From assembly GCA_003235605.1 (NCBI GenBank), contig QJVU01000593.1, positions 1 to 7,138 of the forward strand: 7,138 nt of DNA, given 5' to 3'. Shown one piece after another: positions 1 through 7,138 of this stretch. A program made the position numbers and the translations under genes. This DNA comes from Planctomycetota bacterium. Lineage in GTDB: Bacteria; Planctomycetota; UBA1135; UBA2386. The notes beneath the pieces were generated by a model. That model did not search any database. It saw nothing but the letters and a program-made list of their open reading frames with translations, and was not told the DNA's origin. How positions within the stretch are numbered: the first letter of the stretch is position 1; each line of letters starts with the position of its first letter.

Positions 1-2
1 AG

Positions 3-116
3 GTGGAGCTGTTGCCGGTGCAGCAGGAGATGCAGAAGGCACTTTCACCTCGCGGCGGCCTGGCGGTGTTGATGGGACGAAAGCTGTCCCTGCACCTGCC
101 GGTGGTACCGGGATGA
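3..116 (+). CDS. 3' end of an unidentified protein gene (5' end outside window)
   Basis: An open frame enters from the left edge and runs 37 codons to TGA at 114-116. Its residues (VELLPVQQEMQKALSPRGGL, then a segment ending in LHLPVVPG) have the composition of an ordinary globular C-terminus. Third positions are G/C-rich like the rest of the window, and this is the most coding-like of the three plus frames here. I do not recognise the family from so short a tail. The stop lies 10 bases from the end of thiC on the opposite strand, so the two genes converge with almost no spacer. A short CCGGT-GGT-ACCGG hairpin (99-111) falls in the last codons but has no T-run, so I do not call it a terminator. 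A frame-2 reading is also open to about position 129, so the frame choice is likely but not certain. Confidence 0.5.
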   Translation: MELLPVQQEMQKALSPRGGLAVLMGRKLSLHLPVVPG

Positions 117-126
117 GCCGATCGGG

Positions 127-1811
<1,685 letters not shown>

Positions 1812-1884
1812 TCGGCCGTTGGATTGGCCTCGGGACTAGGTTGTGCCATCCGGCCTGCAAATGCAATCGCCCCGGGGTCCAGCC

Positions 1885-2556
1885 CTAGCGCATGTTGCTG
1901 CCAGGTCCCTTACCAACCCCCTTCTCGGGTCCCCGCTGGTCAGGTTGAGGCTGGTCCGGAGCTTCGCCCCGGGGCCTGGCCTCTTCCACCCCGAACACCT
2001 GCTGCATCGGCCGCGGTACCACATCCCCAAGGGTCCGCAGCGTCTTCTGGCTGATCGTCATGGACTTGGACCTGCGCGCTGCCTCGGCAATGGCGAAGTC
2101 GTCCAGGAACATGTAGATGATCGAGAGGATGAAGATCATCACGCAGGCACCCGTGGCCACACCGAGGAAACCACCGCAGACGCGGTCGTAGAACCCGAGA
2201 CCCGACTTCCGAACCAGCTTCTGGATGAAGTAGGCCATGAGGCTCAGCACGACGACGACCGCCAGGAAGATGACCACGTACGCGAGGTAGACGGTGGCTC
2301 CGCTCACCGGAGCGCCGCCGCCGAACCAGCGGTGGATGACTGCTGCGCCCCTCTCGCCATAGACTCCCGCGACGACGAAGCCGGCAACAAGGGAGAGCAT
2401 GCGGCTGGCCTGCCAGACGAAGCCCTTGAACAGCCCCATCACGAAGAACACCGACAGGATGACGATGGCGGTCCAGTCGATCCACTCGATGCTGGCAAGG
2501 ATCGAGGCATCGGGGCTGCCGCCCTCCTGGATGGCCATGGTTTCCAAACCGATCAT
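1885..2556 (-). CDS. CvpA family integral membrane protein
   Basis: The predicted protein has 223 residues and about four hydrophobic membrane segments (about 26-44, 52-66, 86-111 and 126-150). The CvpA (colicin V production protein) pattern is visible: IDW before the first helix, GLFKGFVWQASR after it, and YDRVCGGFLGVATG (123-136), the family's Asp-Arg-x-x-Gly-Gly-x-x-Gly region at the start of the last helix. Family members sit in the inner membrane. In enterobacteria CvpA is needed for colicin V export, but its molecular role is unsettled. The last 35 residues are hydrophilic and rich in Pro, Gly and Gln, without a recognisable domain. An in-frame TAG precedes the first ATG (2556). A second ATG (2538) would shorten the product by six residues, and neither start has a convincing ribosome binding site. 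The gene ends 74 bases before the thiC riboswitch on the same strand, so read-through is possible. I omit the symbol because orthology to cvpA is not shown. Confidence 0.85.
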   Translation of the reverse strand: MIGLETMAIQEGGSPDASILASIEWIDWTAIVILSVFFVMGLFKGFVWQASRMLSLVAGFVVAGVYGERGAAVIHRWFGGGAPVSGATVYLAYVVIFLAVVVVLSLMAYFIQKLVRKSGLGFYDRVCGGFLGVATGACVMIFILSIIYMFLDDFAIAEAARRSKSMTISQKTLRTLGDVVPRPMQQVFGVEEARPRGEAPDQPQPDQRGPEKGVGKGPGSNMR

Positions 2557-2629
2557 GCTGCGCTACAAGGTAGGGGTTTGAGCGTCCGTCATACGACCCC
2601 AAACTGTCAATATCCCGTTGCGATCACCC
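2557..2629. promoter_or_regulatory. Divergent intergenic spacer, presumed to hold both promoters
   Basis: This 73-base spacer lies between the starts of the CvpA-family gene (minus) and the 551-residue gene (plus), so promoters for both should lie here or just inside the genes. It is somewhat richer in A/T than its surroundings. A minus-strand TTGACA (2610-2605) matches the -35 consensus exactly, but no good -10 hexamer lies 16-18 bases downstream; TATGAC is only 11 bases away. On the plus strand CAATAT (2608-2613) is a weak -10-like hexamer without a matching -35. Neither start codon has a recognisable Shine-Dalgarno sequence. The assignment rests on gene arrangement rather than on a convincing motif. 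Confidence 0.35.
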
Positions 2630-4285
2630 ATGCGCAAAGTCGACGCCCTCGACCCCCTGAGGATACAGGACCTGCTGTTCCAGAAGATGGCGGACCTGGC
2701 TGCCGAGCCACGGTTCCTGGCGGAGTGTGCCCGCGCCGAAAGGGAGTTCTTCGGCGGTGACGACGGCTGTGACCCGGCGGTTGGCGCGGACGCCGCACGG
2801 TTCACGGAGTGGTACCTCCTGGAACGCGAGAGCGAGGGCCTCGGGGATGTGCCGGCGCGGGTGCTGCCATGGCCCGAGGGCCTGGAGGACGCGCTCTTGG
2901 ACTCACGAGTCGGGGTCTACATGGTCCTCGGCGCAACGCCCCAGGAGGTTCTAGTAGAGGACCTGCAGGACGACTCCCACCTGGAGGTGGCACCGATCCA
3001 GGGTGCCGACGTCCTGGCGGTCATCCGGCCCGGTGACCTGCTCGTGGGCCGCTTGTTTCCCGATGCCATGGACCGTCACGTGGCCTCGTGCGCCATGGCC
3101 GTGCAACGCCAGGCCGCGGAGCTGGCGGAGGCTTTCCGGAAGGACGTGGCGCGGCTCGATCTGCGCCGTCGGCTCACCCAGGCAGAGCTCGAACACCTGA
3201 TGTTCCGCAACCGTCCCGGCCCGAGGGTGAACGTCTCCGAGACACCGGTGGAGCGTCTGGAAGCGGAGCTGGACAGCCTCTTCCGTTCAGCCCCGCTGGA
3301 CCTGGAGGGTTGGTCGGCGACGGCGATCAGCCAGGCTCTGTCTCGCGCGGAACGGCCGGGGATCGTGGTCGACCCGATCCTGGAGCGGGTCGCGTTCGAC
3401 AGCAAGCTGGACATTGCCAGGGTACAGCGGCTGTTGCTGGAGCTGTGGGGTGCCCACCGGCAGAAGGCCCCCGGTACGGAGACGGCATCCCTGGGGCAGC
3501 AGCTGGCGACCCGGATCGAAGCCGGGCTTGCCCGGAACGAGGACCTGGAAGACGTGTTCGCCGAGGTGGGGGAGTGGATCGGCGAGGACCTGTCGGAACC
3601 CGAGTGGAAACCCGAGCCAGGGCCGAAGCGTGAAATGACGGCGACCGCGGGTTCGGAACCTCAAGCCATCGGCGAGGGCGAAGGCGACCTCGCCGCCCTG
3701 GTGAGTGAGTACTGCTGGGAGACCCAGCAGACCGGCCACGACCGGATGATCCTGGATCGTCTCGTGCGGCTGCAGCAGGAGCTTCCGCTGCCCCAGCTCG
3801 AGTTGGAACGGCTCACCAGCCGTGACCTCGCCCGGCTGCTGCTCCAGATCTACCTGGAAGCGGCTCCCCAATCACGAGCTGCGGAGGTCGAGGCGGCTTT
3901 CGCGGCGCTGGACCGGTTCTACCGCTGGTGCGTGGAGACCCAGGCCATGGAGCTCGAGGTCGTGATCCAGGACTGCCGCCAGGACCTGGTGGGGCAGGTG
4001 CCGCGATTGCAGGCGGCAGGCCTTGCGCTCAGCGTCCCGTCGGGTCGGGATCAGCCGTTGGAGCCGGCGGTGTCCCGTGTTGCGAGAGTGGACGACAGCC
4101 GCATCGAGCTGACGCTGGAGCGGGCACCGGATCCCGTCACCCTGGCTGGTGGGGGAGCCGCAGGCCAGAACCTCCGCGAAGGCGACATTCTGCTGGGTTC
4201 CCTCGAGCGGGACGCGAACGGTGGCGGAACCTTCGTTGGCATGGTGGTGGCCCTGCCGCCCATCGCCGCCGACCTGATCGGCTAG
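2630..4285 (+). CDS. Unrecognised 551-residue protein with a similar module at both ends
   Basis: I do not recognise this gene with confidence. The product appears soluble, acidic and mostly helical, with no signal peptide or membrane segment. Residues about 57-160 contain RFTEWYLLERESEG (57-70), then short hydrophobic strands (VGVYMVL, QEVLVEDL) and IRPGDLLVGRL (132-142). Residues about 429-545 repeat the plan: RFYRWC (429-434), strands (SRVARV, RIELTLE) and LREGDILLGSL (515-525), followed by DAN and a hydrophobic strand. The GD-hydrophobic-L-x-G-x-L signature with a downstream DA in both places suggests a duplicated small beta domain. The first copy loosely recalls the domain before SEC-C motifs in some bacterial proteins, but no SEC-C cysteine motif is present. 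The middle is helical with an acidic, Pro/Glu-rich linker (about 319-353). I chose ATG 2630; an in-frame TTG at 2618 would add four residues, and neither has a clear ribosome binding site. The next gene lies 97 bases downstream on the same strand. Confidence 0.85.
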   Translation: MRKVDALDPLRIQDLLFQKMADLAAEPRFLAECARAEREFFGGDDGCDPAVGADAARFTEWYLLERESEGLGDVPARVLPWPEGLEDALLDSRVGVYMVLGATPQEVLVEDLQDDSHLEVAPIQGADVLAVIRPGDLLVGRLFPDAMDRHVASCAMAVQRQAAELAEAFRKDVARLDLRRRLTQAELEHLMFRNRPGPRVNVSETPVERLEAELDSLFRSAPLDLEGWSATAISQALSRAERPGIVVDPILERVAFDSKLDIARVQRLLLELWGAHRQKAPGTETASLGQQLATRIEAGLARNEDLEDVFAEVGEWIGEDLSEPEWKPEPGPKREMTATAGSEPQAIGEGEGDLAALVSEYCWETQQTGHDRMILDRLVRLQQELPLPQLELERLTSRDLARLLLQIYLEAAPQSRAAEVEAAFAALDRFYRWCVETQAMELEVVIQDCRQDLVGQVPRLQAAGLALSVPSGRDQPLEPAVSRVARVDDSRIELTLERAPDPVTLAGGGAAGQNLREGDILLGSLERDANGGGTFVGMVVALPPIAADLIG

Positions 4286-4326
4286 GCGCTGCCTGACGCA
4301 GCCAGGCTATCCCCCGGGGCGTACTC

Positions 4327-4340
4327 CTACCGATAGGTAG
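4327..4340. other. Small inverted repeat between the two plus-strand genes
   Basis: CTACC and GGTAG form a perfect 5-bp stem around GATA in the 97-base gap. A second short hairpin, GCTGC-CTGAC-GCAGC, lies at 4288-4302 just after the upstream stop codon. Neither is followed by a T-run, so an intrinsic terminator is unlikely. They could be mRNA processing or protein-binding sites, or chance. Confidence 0.3.
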
Positions 4341-4370
4341 CTCACAGCCCAAGGGCCATCCTTGGAGCAC

Positions 4371-4376
4371 GGGGAG
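4371..4376 (+). promoter_or_regulatory. Ribosome binding site deciding the start of the 728-residue gene
   Basis: GGGGAG lies six bases before ATG 4383, a good Shine-Dalgarno match and spacing. An in-frame TTG at 4362 would give a seven-residue extension, but it would lie upstream of this site, so ATG 4383 is preferred. Confidence 0.7.
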
Positions 4377-4382
4377 CAGAGC

Positions 4383-6569
4383 ATGGCGTGGGAGAACGCA
4401 CTCGATCGTCTGCTGTTGAAGCAGATCCATCTCGCTGAGAAAGGGGAGCTGAAGGCCGTAGAAGTCCAGGAACAGATCCTGGACGCCTGGAACATGAACC
4501 CGGCAAGACCCCAGACAGCCTTCCATCTCGGCTATGCGCGGGCACTGTTGGGGGCCGACCTGCCACAGCCTCGCGCCGGGGGTGCGGCAAACCGCTGGTA
4601 CACCTTCGGTCGGCTCCGCGGACACGACCGCTGCGGGGAACGCACCTGGGTGGCCGACCTCATCAAGGACCAGGCAGCGCTGATGGAGCTGCTCCGCGAC
4701 CCGGAGATCGCCCGGGCCTGCATGCCTTTGGTGATGCGGAGCCTTTTCTGGTGTGGCGATCTGCACACTGCAGTCAGCTGCATCGGCTACCTTGCACCGA
4801 GCGGCAAGGAGGCGGACACCGACCTGTTCGTGGATGCGGCGCTCACGGATCTGCTCGCGCGGTTGGAAGCGCAGGCACGGGACAGCGGCGCCGAGTTCAC
4901 TGGCGACATCCTGTTGCGGGTGATCCAGCTGGACCTGTTCGACACCTTGCCCGCAGATGTCCGCTGTCGCTACTACCGGGCCTACGGCTGTTACCTCCTG
5001 AAGGTGGGCGAATTCGACGCGGCTGCGGCACAGCTCGAGCGTGCCGCCGCGCAGCTGACCCACAGGCAGGCGCAGCTGCACAGCAGCGTCGCCGCGCTCA
5101 CGGGCCTCGCGGCAATGCACCTGCACGACTTCGACGAGCTGCGTGTCAACCGCGAGCGGTCCGACCGGGCTGGCGGTGTGTCGTGGTTCGACAAGGCGGT
5201 TTCCGACGCCGACCACGCCATTCCCGAGGCCTGGCTGGGGCGTGGCATCCTGCTCTACGAAACCGACAGGCTCGCGGAGGCGGCGGAGTGCTTCGGCAAC
5301 GCCCTGGGAAGCTCCCGGCGAAAGGACGGCCGGGATGACCACCTGTTGGATCGAGCTCGCTTCTACCTGGGTGCGGCGCTCCTCGAAGAGGGCAAGAAGG
5401 AAGACGCCAAGCGGGCAGTGCGCCTGATCGAGCAGTCCCTCGCCACGATGGCGCCCGACCTCGAGGTGTTCTATGCGGTACACGAGGCCCTGAAGACACT
5501 CGACCGCAAGGTGGCCTTGAAGTTCCTGGACAGCATCGAGGTGGCCAGAGGCACTGCTCCGGACCAACTGCTGTTGGTGGCCCTGGAATACCAGTCGCTG
5601 GGCGAAGCGGAGCCGGCTGCCAAGACTGCCGAGCGGGTTCTCGAGGTGGCTGTGAACCTGGATCAACGAATCGAGGCGATGCGGGTCATGTTGACGTGCC
5701 ACAACATGCGCGGCGACCGGGAAGCCGCCCGCGGCACCTTCAATGACATCCGCGACCTGTTGCTGCAGCGCGGCGAATTCAACGAGCTCGAGACCTTGCT
5801 GAAGAACGAGCAGTTCGTCGGTCAGGCTCTCGATCACCTGGAGATCAAGTGCGAGCTGGTGTCCCTCTACGAGGAGATGGCCGATCGCGAGACCGAGAAG
5901 GTCACCCTGCAGTGTGCCATTGCGCGCTCGCTCAAGGCGCGCAAGGACGTCGAGGCACTGCAGCAGGCGTTCGGCATCCTCAAGGAGGTCGAGATCGGTT
6001 TCCCGGAGCTTGCGTGCGACGAGCTCAGGTCCTTGGAGAAGCTCCTGGCCCTGAACCACGCCGAGCCGGCCAACCCTGATGAGGGGCAGACCCTCGTGCG
6101 GCAGGCGACGGAGCGCCTGGGCCGCCAACCACAGGTGCTGGTGGTCGGGGGCAACGAGCGCCAGCGTCGGCATCACCCGCGCTTCGAGCAGCTGGCCGCC
6201 GAGTGGGGCTTTGCGGGTGAATGGTGGATGGCGAACTACACCTCGCCGCAGAAGCTGGTGAACCAGATCTCGGAACGCCTGAAGAGCGACCTCGACCTGC
6301 TGGTGCTCCTGCACTGGAATCGGCACGAGACCACCGAGCCAGCCCTGGATCTGGCGCGCAAGGCGGGCGTGACAGCACGCACGGTGCACTACGCCGGGTT
6401 CACCAGCTTGCAGGTTGCGCTCACCGAGGCGCTGGGCCGGGTCGGCATCAACCAGCCAGAGAGACCCGGCAAGGCCGCGAACCAGAAGCCCGCCAAGACC
6501 CAGAAGGCAAGGGGCACCAAGACGACAAGGCCGGCAAAGACGACCAGGTCCCCAACGAAGTCCAAGTAG
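4383..6569 (+). CDS. Helical-repeat protein with C-terminal DUF2325-like domain and basic tail
   Basis: The 728-residue product looks cytoplasmic, with no signal peptide or membrane helix. Residues about 1-580 are nearly all amphipathic helix. TPR-like helix pairs are visible, for example around 196-224 and 283-308 (AWLGRGILLYE then LAEAAECFGNAL), 325-355 and 396-425, as in scaffold or adaptor proteins. Residues about 583-686 form an alpha/beta domain: it opens with VLVVGGNERQ (585-594), then FEQLAAEWG, a strand LDLLVLLHWNRHETT (637-651) with H649, a helix ALDLARKAG, and TVHYAGFTSLQVALTEAL. This order (VVGG loop, helix, strand ending near a His, helix, strand, Ser-containing helix) resembles DUF2325, whose biochemical role is unknown. 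Residues about 690-728 are a low-complexity tail rich in Lys, Arg, Thr, Pro and Ala, like histone H1 tails and probably nucleic-acid binding. The start is set by GGGGAG at 4371-4376. The gene is probably co-transcribed with its upstream neighbour and converges on the gene at 6609-6956. Confidence 0.88.
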   Translation: MAWENALDRLLLKQIHLAEKGELKAVEVQEQILDAWNMNPARPQTAFHLGYARALLGADLPQPRAGGAANRWYTFGRLRGHDRCGERTWVADLIKDQAALMELLRDPEIARACMPLVMRSLFWCGDLHTAVSCIGYLAPSGKEADTDLFVDAALTDLLARLEAQARDSGAEFTGDILLRVIQLDLFDTLPADVRCRYYRAYGCYLLKVGEFDAAAAQLERAAAQLTHRQAQLHSSVAALTGLAAMHLHDFDELRVNRERSDRAGGVSWFDKAVSDADHAIPEAWLGRGILLYETDRLAEAAECFGNALGSSRRKDGRDDHLLDRARFYLGAALLEEGKKEDAKRAVRLIEQSLATMAPDLEVFYAVHEALKTLDRKVALKFLDSIEVARGTAPDQLLLVALEYQSLGEAEPAAKTAERVLEVAVNLDQRIEAMRVMLTCHNMRGDREAARGTFNDIRDLLLQRGEFNELETLLKNEQFVGQALDHLEIKCELVSLYEEMADRETEKVTLQCAIARSLKARKDVEALQQAFGILKEVEIGFPELACDELRSLEKLLALNHAEPANPDEGQTLVRQATERLGRQPQVLVVGGNERQRRHHPRFEQLAAEWGFAGEWWMANYTSPQKLVNQISERLKSDLDLLVLLHWNRHETTEPALDLARKAGVTARTVHYAGFTSLQVALTEALGRVGINQPERPGKAANQKPAKTQKARGTKTTRPAKTTRSPTKSK
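6519..6548 (+). repeat. Imperfect 18-base direct repeat coding for the basic tail
   Basis: AAGACGACAAGG (6519-6530) recurs as AAGACGACCAGG (6537-6548), one mismatch in twelve, at a period of 18 bases or six codons. It encodes consecutive KTTRPA and KTTRSP units. In-register repetition suggests the tail can grow or shrink by repeat slippage. Confidence 0.7.
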
Positions 6570-6603
6570 CGGCCCGAAGCTGGCCAGGTCAGCCGCTCAG
6601 ACG

Positions 6604-6624
6604 CCTGGTCAGATGTGGACCAGG
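6604..6624. other. Perfect hairpin overlapping the stop codon of the small minus-strand gene
   Basis: CCTGGTC (6604-6610) and GACCAGG (6618-6624) form a 7-bp stem around a 7-base loop, in the gap where the genes at 4383-6569 and 6609-6956 converge. The TGA stop of the small gene (6611-6609) is inside it. A related GGCCAGG upstream (6582-6588) could also pair with CCTGGTC through one G-U pair. No T-run follows on either strand, so a classic intrinsic terminator is not supported. It may still protect transcript ends. Confidence 0.45.
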
Positions 6625-6956
6625 ATCTGCGACTTCATCACCGTCACGCGCTTGATCTTGTCCGTGGGGACATATTGCGTGATCGTCTCCTTCGAAGCCT
6701 GCTTGCCGACCCCGTGCTGGAACTCCGACACCACCGTCAGGTAGTCCCTGCCGAGGGCGACGAGCTTGCCCCGGTACCAGCCGGCCTCCAGGGTGTAGCC
6801 CAGTCCGCCTTCCTCGAAGGACTCGGCGTTCACGAACAACACCATCTTGCCGAGCATGCTGGTGAGGACGTCGGTGAAGCTCTTGTTCTCGACGCCCGGC
6901 GCAGCGGTCCCGCCGGTTTCCTGGCGGGCTTGCGGAGCTGGTGCCGGTTCGCTCAT
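6609..6956 (-). CDS. Small beta-rich protein, possibly Sm/LSM-like fold
   Basis: The product is 115 residues. Residues 1-25 are Pro/Ala/Gly-rich and probably disordered. Residues about 26-115 alternate hydrophobic positions as in a small beta barrel: MLGKMVLFVNAE (34-45), YRGKLVALGRDYLTVVSEFQ (61-80), TITQYVPTDKIKRVTVM (91-107) and ILVHI at the end. The order 'G-K-x-V, then G-x-L-x-x-x-x-x-D-Y-hydrophobic, then P-x-x-x-I-x-x-V' recalls Sm1 and Sm2 of Sm-like proteins, but the match is loose and I treat it as a structural guess. No membrane helix or signal peptide is seen. ATG 6956 is preferred because AAGGAG (6971-6966) lies nine bases upstream; a longer frame starting at 6998 would translate through that site. 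The gene converges on the 728-residue gene, with 39 bases between the two stops. The function is unknown. Confidence 0.8.
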   Translation of the reverse strand: MSEPAPAPQARQETGGTAAPGVENKSFTDVLTSMLGKMVLFVNAESFEEGGLGYTLEAGWYRGKLVALGRDYLTVVSEFQHGVGKQASKETITQYVPTDKIKRVTVMKSQILVHI

Positions 6957-6965
6957 GGTCGTGGA

Positions 6966-6971
6966 CTCCTT
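6966..6971 (-). promoter_or_regulatory. Ribosome binding site of the small minus-strand gene
   Basis: On the minus strand AAGGAG is followed after nine bases by ATG 6956. It is a strong Shine-Dalgarno match and settles the start at MSEPAP rather than the upstream in-frame ATG at 6998. Confidence 0.7.
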
Positions 6972-7054
6972 GGCGACGGAAAGGAGGCGAAACCCCACCA
7001 GTCTACCTGGGAACAGCGACCGCCGCAGCCGGCGACCTCATGGTTCTGATAAGA

Positions 7055-7069
7055 GTTGTTATGTACAAC
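7055..7069. promoter_or_regulatory. AT-rich palindrome upstream of the small minus-strand gene
   Basis: GTTGT and ACAAC flank TATGT, a perfect 5-bp inverted repeat in an AT-rich pocket (about 7041-7069) that stands out from the GC-rich surroundings. It lies about 100 bases upstream of the start at 6956. Its symmetry and composition suit a repressor-type operator or a promoter region. No convincing paired -35 and -10 hexamers could be set on either strand, so the role is inferred. Confidence 0.35.
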
Positions 7070-7080
7070 CGAAGTGGTGG

Positions 7081-7137
7081 GGGACCCGTGCCTCCAGGAA
7101 GGCTTCAGGAAGCCTAGACCCGTCGGGCACGGGTCCC
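7081..7137. repeat. 12-bp perfect inverted repeat enclosing a second hairpin
   Basis: GGGACCCGTGCC (7081-7092) is the exact reverse complement of GGCACGGGTCCC (7126-7137). Nested inside is AGGCTT-CAGG-AAGCCT (7100-7115), a perfect 6-bp hairpin. A competing hairpin GACCCGT-CGGGC-ACGGGTC (7117-7135) uses the same 3' arm, because GACCCGT also occurs in the 5' arm (7083-7089). No T-run follows on the minus strand. The window ends one base after the element on the plus strand, so a plus-strand terminator cannot be judged. It may be a terminator, an attenuator-like leader or a dispersed palindromic repeat. Confidence 0.65.
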
Positions 7138-7138
7138 T

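Noticed and set aside
99..126. CCGGT-GGT-ACCGG and AGCC-GATCG-GGCT hairpins as a bidirectional terminator between the partial gene and thiC
   Set aside because: The stems are only 4-5 bp, there is no T-run on either strand, and they overlap coding sequence.
1812..1884. Possible thiC promoter or CvpA-gene terminator between the CvpA-family gene and the riboswitch
   Set aside because: A minus-strand TTGCAT has no good -10 hexamer at normal spacing, and no stem with a T-run was found. Whether thiC has its own promoter stays open.
2630..4285. Calling the 551-residue protein a SEC-C domain protein
   Set aside because: The N-terminal module only loosely recalls sequence next to SEC-C motifs, and the Cys-x-Cys...Cys-Cys/His metal-binding motif itself is absent.
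4137..6389. 750-codon open frame on the minus strand opposite the 728-residue gene
   Set aside because: It is antisense to a gene with a good ribosome binding site and recognisable domains. The product is Gln/Leu/Arg-rich without any motif. Long antisense frames are expected at this base composition.
2630..6569. An anti-phage defence system or mobile island
   Set aside because: No nuclease, helicase, reverse transcriptase, kinase, toxin or transmembrane effector motif is visible. There are no integrase, IS or tRNA attachment signs, and base composition matches the flanking housekeeping genes.
6997..7009. TAGACT (7005-7000, minus) as a -10 hexamer for the small gene, inside a CCAG-GTAGA-CTGG hairpin
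   Set aside because: The matching -35 position is poor (CTGCGG), and such hexamers arise easily by chance.

Overview
The window is bacterial chromosomal DNA, roughly two-thirds G+C by eye. Its five complete genes show strong third-position G/C bias, which explains the many long antisense shadow frames. ThiC with a TPP riboswitch and a CvpA-type membrane protein are widespread in bacteria. The other genes point loosely to a high-GC Gram-negative lineage (for example a deltaproteobacterial, myxobacterial or acidobacterial group), but nothing here fixes the phylum. There are no rRNA or tRNA genes, CRISPR array, transposase, integrase or phage genes, so this does not look like a mobile island.

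Layout. Positions 1-116 hold the 3' end of an unidentified plus-strand gene. It converges on thiC (127-1725, minus), whose stop codon is only 10 bases away. thiC has a clear TPP riboswitch (1729-1811) whose 3' strand contains the thiC ribosome binding site. Upstream on the same strand is a CvpA-family membrane protein gene (1885-2556). A 73-base divergent spacer separates it from a plus-strand pair: an unrecognised 551-residue protein (2630-4285) and a 728-residue helical-repeat protein (4383-6569). The latter ends in a DUF2325-like alpha/beta domain and a very basic, histone-H1-like tail. A small minus-strand gene (6609-6956) encodes a 115-residue beta-rich protein with a faint Sm/LSM-like look. 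The last 180 bases hold its leader, a small AT-rich palindrome and a large inverted repeat (7081-7137) that can fold in two mutually exclusive ways.

How the parts may work together. The thiamine part is well understood: ThiC makes the pyrimidine half of thiamine, and TPP binding to its leader should hide the ribosome binding site. CvpA has no obvious link to thiamine and is probably only a neighbour, although transcription from it could read into thiC. The least explained part is the plus-strand pair with the convergent small gene. The 551-residue protein appears to carry the same approximately 100-residue module at both ends. The 728-residue protein looks like a scaffold joined to a ligand- or partner-binding domain and a nucleic-acid-binding tail. 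Whether they act together is inference from adjacency only. No function, including defence, can be assigned from the sequence.
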